Assembly (NCBI RefSeq): GCF_963678635.1
Contig: NC_087068.1
Coordinates: forward strand, 2,108,001 to 2,172,000
From: Symsagittifera roscoffensis
Lineage: Eukaryota; Xenacoelomorpha; Acoela; Convolutidae
Reading direction: 5' to 3'
Length of the DNA: 64,000 bases
Shown here: positions 53,844 through 62,623 of the stretch, piece after piece
Layout of the letters: the number at the start of each line of letters is the position of its first letter
Position numbering within the stretch: the stretch's first letter is position 1
The notes under the pieces: model-generated
The model's input: only the letters and a program-made list of their open reading frames with translations
Database searches by the model: none
Told to the model about the DNA's origin: nothing
Made by a program: the position numbers and the translations under genes

Positions 53844-54254
53844 TTAGTTCATTATATTTTTCATCCGCAAGCTTACAATTGCCGCTTCGTTCGCTTTCAG
53901 CCTTACTCTCCTACTCAAGAATACCGGTGCTTTATTCTCATTTGCCATTATCAGGTTTACCGGTTTAATTACGTACTTCCTATCCTGGTTCCGTATCCTG
54001 AACATTGCATTGTTTAGATCAATCGCTACATCAAAGTTCCTGATGAAGTCTCTGCCTAAAATGAATTGGTCAGACTCATCTAGGATCTCCACCACAAGAA
54101 AGCTCATCCACAGGTTGCGTTCCTCTAGATTTAGGGCTATTATTGGTGTTCTGCCTAGTACCCGCAGCGCCATTTTGTTTGCAGCTGACAGCCGTATTCT
54201 TGAGTCTGTCAAATCATCTTTGTCAAAGCCCATTCGCTCCCATTGGTATAACAC
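53844..54254 (-). pseudogene. pol: B retropepsin-like protease, C-terminal half
   Basis: 136 codons with LRVLGRTPIIALNLE, then SFLVVEILDESDQFILGRDF and IRNFDVAIDLNNAMFRI. The 'ILGRDF' box and the strand order are those of the second half of a retroviral-type aspartic protease. I could not find a clear DTG/DSG active-site box in the neighbouring piece, where the frame is disturbed near 54250-54360, so the active site may be lost or changed. Confidence 0.6.
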
Positions 54255-55531
54255 TCAAGACTGCTAGGAACCCACGTAATTGAGTCTTCTTGCCACCTAT
54301 ACCAAGCAAGTACGTGCTGATACGTCCGCCTCCGTCCCAATGTGCATTGCATCCTCCTCCAATATGGCGCAGTGTCCAATCGATCTTCCCTGCCCACGTA
54401 GATCTGTCCGGCTAGGTCTTTGTCACATGTTATCATAGTTTTTGTGTGAATATTTATCCCATCTATGTTTAACATCACCTCATGCGGTCCATAGGCTTCC
54501 GTGTACCTATTCCCGACGCGGACTGACCTGCTACCACCTCTTGTGAGTAGTGCCCTCAAGGCTCTAGAAGTTGTCTGCGGACTTATTGCACTTAAGTAAT
54601 CTGCGTACACATCAATGTGCATTGTCTGATCACTGGGTTCACTCAGGTTTCTCGTTACTTCGTGGCCGCCCACAGTGATTGTTGACATTACTCTGGCTCC
54701 GATCTTTGTTATGCCGAGTGGTTTTCCCGTCACCATTTTTAGAGTGTTGCAATTTCCACTCCTTGTCGCTCCCACTTTGGCTCCTGGCATCGGTATCGAC
54801 ATACTTAACGACTCATTCAACTTCTGCCTTTCGATCTCCTGCTTTAGTCGTGGCTCGATCTCTTTCGTTGCTAGATCTTGTTTCACTTTGTTGATGGCCT
54901 CCGCCGCTGCCTTTTCATAGATTATTTCTAGAACTTTCTTGTTGTCGGCTTCTATGGCATTCTTGACCTGCACTGCAGCCTTCACCGTTTTTGTCGGTAG
55001 TTCCGCACTCGTTGCCTCCGTGTTTTTTGTGTCAAACTCGGCTTGCCTGTTCCTCATGTTCTGTACCGCCGCCAGCGCCAGCTTGTTTTTGAATAGACTT
55101 TGGTTCTCCATTGCTTCCCAAAACAACGGACAGTCCGTCCTGAAATGGCACTCTTGATTGCAGAAGAAGCATCTCGCGCCTATCTTGATGATCAGGCCGC
55201 TGTAGAACTCATGTTCTTCCGTCTGACTCATATCTTCCTCATTGGGCGCATATCCCAGACTTTTGATGCCTTGTTTTTACGTCGTGCAATCCGGCACGCG
55301 ATGATCCGCTGATCCGCATTTTGCGAATGACCTGCGTTTGTCCATGTCATCTCGAGGCTTGTACCATGATGAACTCTGTGGTTGACTCCCCTCTTGCATG
55401 TTCCTATTCTCTGGGTACGAGTATTTCTTTGATTTCATCAACATGTACTCCCTTGATTTTTGCCTCAACTCTTCCGGAGTCGGTGCATTGTCTTTCGATA
55501 GTGTATAATACGTTGCTAACATTGTTCTCAA
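54255..55531 (-). pseudogene. gag: B gag, zinc-knuckle and C-terminal region
   Basis: 55277-55531 ends with KCGSADHRVPDC, a zinc knuckle whose first Cys is missing in this copy. 54209-55231 begins with a complete knuckle C-x2-C-x4-H-x4-C (CFFCNQECHFRTDC). A charged helical segment follows (KAAAEAINKVKQDLATKEIE), then a pre-protease region with MVTGKPLGITKIGARVMSTI. Two knuckles are common in gypsy nucleocapsids. A stop and frame change separate the two pieces. Confidence 0.7.
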
Positions 55532-57137
55532 GTCGACACGTTTAACCCCATCGATAAACTTCTCAAGCTCTCAAGATCATCCAGGAACCAATCGATTGAT
55601 TCATAATCCCTCTATCTTCTCTTTTCGAATTCTGTCATAGCCTGGTGACCCTTCATTCCTGATCCGAATCGGTTCAACAAAATCTCGAAGATTTTGTCTG
55701 TAGTATCACGTTCCTCTTCCTTCTTTGCAACTACACATTTTAACGCCGTGCCTTCTAAATTGCTGAGTATCGCTGTGCAGGCTTGTCTCTCGTCGTTCAA
55801 GCAGTCTTGTTCCAAATGTAGTCTCATGACTTCTACCCATGTGTCGATGCATCCGTCTGAGTCGTCCTTAAATTCTTTTGGCTTCTTGAAGGTTTTCCTG
55901 GATTTGCCAACTCCTCTTTCACTCGAGTCCGTGTTCCTTGTAGCGAACGCTTCAAATGTCCTATTCATCATCTCCCAGGTGCTATCCCACGTCATGGCAT
56001 CAGGTCCCACATTGTTGCTTGTTGTGGAATCCCCCGGACCATTTGTAGGATTTGAGGTTCCACTTTTCATAATTGTCTTGCCCCCCCCCCTAATCCTATG
56101 CTCGCTGCACCCCGGGGTAATGGTAACGGTGTTGACTCCCGCTTGTTCTGTTGTGGTTCCACAAAATCGACTCTGTTTCCTTGCGTTCGATCTGTTACCG
56201 TCTTGTCTTGTGATGTAGAGTATCTCAAGATGGCATCCAATTTGGCCTGTATGGCACATGAACTCTCAGCCTGGTCTCTGCTCATTGTGTCCATTCTCGT
56301 CTCCAGACTCCCTAACTTACTGTTCACAGTGTCATACCGTTGCTTCATTTCTTGCATGTTCTTCTCTCTCTCCTTGTCTGTAGCCTCTACTTTGTCTGAA
56401 ATTTGTTGTAGCCTTTCTTCAGTTGCCTTCGCCAGATTGAAGCAGTGACCCAGGCTCTCGTGCTTATTATATCTGATTTCCTTTTTAGCAACTGTCGATC
56501 CTCTTTACTGCACTTCAGTTGTTTATCGATTTGTTCCCATTTCGCCATCAAGCCACTCAGTTCAAGAAAAGGTGTTTTCTCCTGGTTTGCTGTTGTCCCA
56601 TTTTCTATTGTTGCCTCGTTGCTAGCTGTTGCTACAAGATCGACATGATCATTGTTCCAAATGTCTTGCCTTTCTCAGTCGTAGGTGCTATTTCATCCTT
56701 CTCTCTTGGATTCATTCCGACCATCATTGCAATCCTCTCTGTGAACGACGTTCTTTTTGCATGAGAGTCATCCTTTATCGTTTCCGGTGTGTTGCTATTG
56801 TATCATCTACAATGTAAATCGGCGAGAACTCCATCGTCTTTTTTTCGTGTTCTTCCATGTTTGGCATCGGTGTTGACTCTGCTGTTTCTCTTTCCACCTC
56901 ATCAACGCTCTGGTCTGGTGTCTCAAGATCAATTTCTGTAGCAGGTACCGTTCGTCCCTCTTCAGCGCTTACTTTCGTTTTGTTCTCCCTTGCGCTTGTT
57001 GTGTTGACCATGCTCAATGAAAAGTTCTTTCTCGTTACTTTTTGGACCGACAGAATTGCTTTTCGTTGCGAAGAGTTATGATTAGTCTTTGACTCTAGTA
57101 CTCTCCTTTTTGCCATCGGTACCCTACTTCGCCTCAT
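55532..57137 (-). pseudogene. gag: B gag, N-terminal and capsid region
   Basis: ATG at 57137. The first piece, 56775-57137, is basic then acidic and of low complexity. After stops and shifts come a helical segment (LSGLMAKWEQIDKQLKCSKE) and a coiled piece, 56067-56357. A run of ten C's near 56083-56092 shifts the frame. 55612-56259 holds the capsid-like part (KTFKKPKEFKDDSDGCIDTW, QACTAILSNLEGTALKCV, ILLNRFGSG), which has the helix order of Ty3-type gag (retrotrans_gag family). Confidence 0.65.
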
Positions 57138-57380
57138 GATTCTTTTTTACAATTTTTTCTATCTAAAACATTAATATTTAAAAGTTTCTATTCTAAGGAT
57201 AAAACTTCTAAAAAGTATTCCTAATTTTCTTATATAAAATTTTTCAACTCGCGATCTTATTAAAGCTGTAGTAATTGGTTATTTCACACTGTCCCAAGGC
57301 CTATCACTCAAGTGTTGGGCTTCCTCGCACTGTCCCATGACCCTTTTTGCTCAGATGTCGGGACATTTCTCATGTCCCAA

Positions 57381-58190
57381 AAACTTTTGGTACTGTCCCA
57401 AGACTTTTCTGTACTGTCCCAAGACTTCTTGGTACTGTCGCAAGACTTTTCGGTAGTGTCCCAAGACTTTTCTGTACTGTCCCAAGACTTCTTGATACTG
57501 TCCCAAGACTTTTTGGTACTGTCTCAAGACTTTTCTGTACTGTCCCAAGACTTCTTGGTGCTGTCCCAAGACTTTTCTGCTCTGTCCCAAGACTTCCTGT
57601 TACTGCCCCAAGACTCTTCCGCACTGTCCCAAGACGTCTTGGTACTGTCTCAAGACTTTTCGGTACTGTCTCAAGACTATTCGGCACTGTCCCAAGACTT
57701 CTTGGTACTGTCCCATGACTTTTCTGCACTGTCCCAAGACGTCTTGGTACTGTCCCAAGACTTTTCGGTACTGTCTCAAGACTATTCGGCACTGTCCCAA
57801 GACTTCTTGGTACTGTCCCATGACTTTTCTGCACTGTCCCAAGACCTTTGGTACTGTCCCAAGACATTACCGCTCTGTCCCAAGACTTCCTTGTACTGTC
57901 CCAAGACTTCTTGGTACTGTCCCAAGACTTTTCCGCTCTGTCCCAAGACTTCTTGGTACTGTCCCAGGACTTTTCGACACTGTCCCAAGACTTTTCTGTA
58001 CTGTCCCAAGACTTCTTGGTGCTGTCCCAAGACTTTTGCGCTCTGTCCCAAGACTTCCTGGTACTATCCCAGACCTTTCCGCTCTGTCCCAAGACTTTCT
58101 GGTACTGTCCCAAGACTTCTTGGTACTGTCCCAAGACTTTTCCTCTCTGTCCCAAGACTTTTGGTACTGTCCCAGGACTTTGTCACTTCA
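57381..58190. repeat. 21-bp hairpin-forming minisatellite in the B leader
   Basis: About 40 imperfect units of roughly 21 bp with the core actgtcccaagacttcttgg. Each tcttgg-tactgtc-ccaaga can form a 6-bp stem with a 7-base loop. A five-unit block near 57620-57735 is repeated at 57735-57842, showing expansion by unequal exchange or slippage. Because 21 is a multiple of three, several frames stay open by chance (361 codons on the plus strand, 261 on the minus), but nothing suggests translation. It lies between the primer site and gag. Confidence 0.9.
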
Positions 58191-59764
58191 GTGTTGGGAC
58201 ACACACACTATCCCAAGACCCCTTCTTCCTTATTGTTGGGACAAACTGCTTTCTTCTTCTTCGTTGTTGGGACTCTTGAACCACTATCCCTGGTACCACC
58301 ACTTGAGCTCCAGTATAAAAATTTCCCCAAAACCCAACTTTACTGGGCAAAAAATTTAAATGCTAGTCCCTGTATTTATCTCCCTTTATTAATCTGATGC
58401 AGGTTGAAACCCAACTTGTTTGCGGGTGTGTAGTGATCACCTGTTCGTTCAAAACCGATAAAATTAGTACCTAAAACTTGAAAAAAAAACAAGAAAAATT
58501 TATAAAAACAGAAAGATGAACCCACCTAAAATCAGAGGTGACTAATGTAGTCCTTTCGTAGAAATTGTCTGGTACCTGATTGTCACGCGTTTTCCTCCCT
58601 CTACTAACGTTCTTATGTAGTATTATCCTTCCGGGTTACAAAAAATGTCTATTTCCGTTCCCCCACCCAATCTGACCAGGGTACTTAACTTAATTCGATC
58701 TTTAATTCACGCGTGTAAGATTATATTGTAACTAAATTGACGATATTGATCGTTTAGTTACTATAACGTGTCCCCCTTTTTACAATTTGCAACCGCCAAC
58801 CTCTAACCTAACCAGCCCGTCTTCTAACCTCCCCCTATTTAGCCCCCTCTTAAGCCGAAAATTATCTTAAGCGCTGGGTGCTAAACCTCTCAAGGGAAAA
58901 CCTTAGAACCTGTTTCCAAGCTCTGCTCAAGTAAACACGTTCTTCAAAACAGTGGGGTTCCGCTTATCCAATTTTACACTTATCTCCTATAATGTAATGT
59001 GGATTCTAACGATACCCGATTGACCAACGAGAACACCTCTGTGTGTCCTCTTCTGGTTGTTCTGATTCCGTGCTGGTCGTCTCCGCGGCTCGTCCAGCAC
59101 CTCTCACCAGCACCACTTTCCCACTTGACTGGTCACCTGTTCCAGTCCAGTCTCCCAGTGGTCCGGTGATTGACCAAACAAAACACCCCATGTGTGACTT
59201 CTCTGTTCGATCCCGTCGGTGCTGGATGTCCCCTGGTTGTGTCCAGCTCTTGTCGGGTTCCCTTCTTGCGAACCATTTTCCCACTTGGCTGGTCACCGTT
59301 TGCAGTCAAGTCTCCTAGTGGTCCAGGAAGTTGCAAGCTATCTGAAAACCCTTGACAACACCCCACACTCGGGCACTAATTCAAATTGCTGAAATGATCG
59401 AAACGATTGGTCTTATAAAAACAGTATGTAATTAAGGTAAAGGTTTGATCCAATTAATCTGGTGTCAAAGTCACTGTCATTTTTTTTTGTTTTTTTTTTA
59501 AATTCAGTTTTCGGTTTTTGTTTCGCTTTTTTTCTTTTTGCTCGTTCTTTTGTCCCCCTTGTTACCCCCCCCCTTACTTGAATAGCTAGGCCTTGTTCGG
59601 AGAGCGTACCAGGAAATTTTCTCGAGTTGTCTTATAAAGCTATCACGGTACGACCGGAAGGCTTACACGTCCCCGCTGAATCGTACCACCGTTACTCTAG
59701 AATGGGCATGTAGCCCGGAGCTGTGTCAAGTGGGTTCAACTCCGTAGTCATGATGTCGTAAAAA
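58191..59764 (-). other. B leader between primer site and minisatellite
   Basis: About 1.6 kb without a gene. It has inverted gtgttgggac/gtcccaagac words at its minisatellite edge, a pyrimidine-rich middle, and a tandem duplication at 59017-59330 with a period of about 150 bp (cccacttgactggtcacc against cccacttggctggtcacc). Confidence 0.6.
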
Positions 59765-59779
59765 CACCCAGGAGCGCCA
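59765..59779 (-). promoter_or_regulatory. Primer-binding site of B
   Basis: On the minus strand TGGCGCTCCTGGGTG, 11 bases after the 5' LTR of B. It is identical to the site in A. Confidence 0.65.
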
Positions 59780-59790
59780 TAAAAACACTA

Positions 59791-60569
59791 TGTAACAGTC
59801 GCCTACTTAGGTCACATATGTGGTTAAAGAAAAATATGCCCTATAACCATTGGCTCAAGAGTCAGGGACACGATCTCTTGTGTGTTTCTACCTCGAACGG
59901 TCGGAGCCAATTCGGTTCGCTTGCGACATGAGACTAAAACGCTCGTTACAGCTTAAAGGCCACTGCCAGAATACCCACTCCCCCACTCTAGAGAATGAGA
60001 ACGTTCCCATACTTAGGTCTCAAATTGCCCAAAATATGCGAACACCGTTAAAAACAGGGTTGGAACAGTCCGTACAGTTACTTTTTATTAGACAGTAAAA
60101 CTTTGATCCATTTCAGATGGATCAACCTAAAACTCTCTTTACCTCAACATAACAATTATAAAACACAACAATGGAAATAAGTTTTCACTTGAGAATTAAA
60201 GTTTTGGTTTGGACCATTGGGAGACTTCGGTTGTCCACCTTTCCACGGAAGGTTCACTCTGATCCACTTCGAATAAATTTATTCTACTCTCGCAATCGTT
60301 GTGTCTCCTATTTCAGGATAGGACAGCTCTACTCTCGTATGGTTTTTATGTCCGGAAATTGCGAATAGCAATTTCCCGCTGCTTTTTTAATTATTTTCCC
60401 GCGATTGTAATTCGGTGGTTCTGATCTTGCATTTCTGAAATTTTCAGTTGTCGCGAGAAAGTTGAGCATGACAGGCTCAATTCGAATTTTTGAAAAAATA
60501 TTTTTCACCCCAAAATTACGTTGTTCGTATTTCTCAAGGTCAAACTTTCAAATATGACCGACTGGCACA
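59791..60569 (-). mobile_element. B 5' LTR (right end of B)
   Basis: 779 bp, TGTAACAGTCGCC on the left to GACTGGCACA on the right. It is shorter than the left LTR by a deletion of about 125 bp. It is followed by ACC (60570-60572), matching the triplet at the left end of B. Together with 21021-22546 and 39291-59790 it makes B about 22.8 kb long. Confidence 0.85.
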
Positions 60570-60961
60570 ACCAAATACGTTTTCAGATTATGAGAAGCTA
60601 GGAATTATGGGAAAGGGTTGATCCATCTTCGATTGAGATGATGATTTTTATCTACTGAACAAAAACAATAGTAATATAATATAAGTAGTAGCCCTGTTTT
60701 TAGGAGTGACCTCGTGGTCTGGGGATACTGAGACCCAGCCATGAGCTCACTATTTTGCATATAATTGAGTTAATTAGAGCGTTCTGATCGAAGCCGGAAA
60801 CAGTAACGTTTTTTTTTCGACCCGATGTTAGAAAGACCACCAAAAGAACTGGCTTTGGCAGAGACGGTGAAAAGCATGTAGAGCTGTGTTTAGACGCTAG
60901 CCAGTCGTTTCAGAATCCAGCTTTATTTTCCGTCGATATGTACTTTCGGGCGAATGTTACA
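60570..60961 (+). mobile_element. A' 3' LTR, right part
   Basis: Aligns with the last ~390 bp of the A LTRs from 'gaaagggttgatccatc' on and ends CGAATGTTACA. It continues 17524-18045 after the B insertion. A possible polyadenylation region (gtaatataatataag) has lost the AATAAA of A. Confidence 0.82.
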
Positions 60962-60992
60962 AGAGTGGCACATAGGTCTGGAAGCGGACACG

Positions 60993-61876
60993 TGTAACAT
61001 TCGCCCAAATATCACACAGCGACGGAGCGTAGAAAAAGTACCTATCAACGACTGGCAGGCGTCAGTTACCTTAATTCTACTCGTTTTTCACCGTCTCGAC
61101 CTTGCCAGTTGATTTTCTGGTCTGTTTAGGGCAAAGTAAAAAGTTACCATTTTTAGGCCATCAGTCAAACGACTTTTGATCAGCTTTCGTTTGCATGCGA
61201 ACACAACCACATAGCTGAGTCTCGGATCCTCAGACTACGTGATTGTCATTAAAAACACGGCTCGAACAACCTATTTTATTATGTTTTTGTGTGACAGTTT
61301 TATATTAAATCCATTGGAGATGGATTGACCCTTTCCTTTTTCTATCTACTCATGCTCTGAAATATTAAATAATAACGGTGTTAATTAAGATCTAGGACAT
61401 TACAGCAGCTGTCATAGTCAGTTTTCACAGTCCCTTCACATATAACAGTCTCTGGGGGACCAAGCCTCCGCTCCCGTGATTTTCTTGAGATAACACTCTT
61501 ATCTCCTATATTTCGTGTCCCGGGAGGGTTCCGTGGTATTTCTCTTCCCCCCACTGAAGCCTCCGTCTCCACAAATATCTGTCGCTAAGGTCCTTATCGT
61601 GTGTTATTGCCACGATAAGAGGCTTCGTAATTTTCTGTCTCTGATACAACTGTTCTTCACAATCTATATCGTGGTTCTGATTTTCGTCTTTTTTATTCAA
61701 AATGGCCGTCTTTTTTCTATTTCTCAGAAATGTTCTTCTTCCAATCGAAATTTTAAAAATAAAAATTCTAGAACATTCTGACCCTCCGTCGCAACACTTT
61801 TCTGTTCATAAGGCCTTTAGTCACTTAATTTTCTGTCGCGGGAAGGTTATGCTGTGTCATCTGGCAGAATGGCACA
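60993..61876 (-). mobile_element. Element C 3' LTR
   Basis: 884 bp, TGTAACATTCGCC on the left and GAATGGCACA on the right (minus-strand start TGTGCCATTCTGCC), so near-inverted ends as in A and B. It contains a 9-bp perfect hairpin CTTATCGTG/CACGATAAG (61593-61619). The body is diverged from A and B except for short blocks. It lies 31 bp from the end of the A' LTR. Confidence 0.75.
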
Positions 61877-61888
61877 TACTCCCCGGAC
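61877..61888 (-). promoter_or_regulatory. Polypurine tract of C
   Basis: GTCCGGGGAGTA on the minus strand next to the LTR. It is the same 12-mer as in A, A' and B. Confidence 0.78.
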
Positions 61889-62623
61889 AAGTCTCCATCA
61901 ATGTCCCTATTGATCGCACAACACCGGGTTATCGTCAAGTAGGTATCCAGTTTTCTGTAACCAATCTTACAAATCGCATAAGAAAATGAAATTCATCTAC
62001 TCCACTTCAACTCACTACGTGTTCACAAATGGCATCGTACTACATCTCACTGCCTTTCAACATTTTCACAAAATTTGCACCATGAGGAGTGTCCTAGATA
62101 AAATTTCTTTCCTGAATACTTACGTCATCTCGCCATAAAACTTCTTTTCGCCTCTGATTAAAAAGTGGGACGTGGCACGGCCACGCACCCGTTAAAATTA
62201 ACTTAACTCCACTCACCAAGTATAATTAGTCATTTATGCGGTCCTTTCAATATTAAAACTAAGAAACTCTGTGGCTAGGAAAGTTATTGAGTTACCCACC
62301 CTTCTCGAGCGAATTTACTCAAACTTACCATGTCGCCACACAGTGAATTTGTGTCTTACACAGGTTAAAAACTTCAGTCGGGAATAAATAGGTAAATATA
62401 CTCACCTATGCTCCTTATATACATACATAGATAGTAGTAACTAAAATCAACAATTTCAACAATTTTAACAATTGCAACAATTTTCAAAGTTTGGTCTGAC
62501 CAAACTAGATCAAAACAAAAAGTTTAACAAGTTCAATAATCAAAACTTGGTTGATTTGTTCAAGTTTTAGCACACAAATACAATCAAGTTTTTCCCTCCT
62601 TCTCTTCTCTCCTTCGGTCATCT
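61889..62623 (-). other. 3' untranslated region of C
   Basis: About 735 bp without a gene. It has a run of caa(t/a)tttcaacaatttta words near 62450-62490. Its length is similar to that of the A 3' UTR (about 800 bp). Confidence 0.65.

Noticed and set aside
54340-54380. Protease active site DTA in the minus frame (LDTAPYW)
   Set aside because: It is not a DTG/DSG box, the following residues do not fit retropepsins, and the frame is disturbed here.
57312-58397. A 361-codon plus-strand frame and a 261-codon minus-strand frame in the minisatellite
   Set aside because: The 21-bp period keeps several frames open at once. The encoded repeats have no flanking coding signals and lie in the leader of a minus-strand element.
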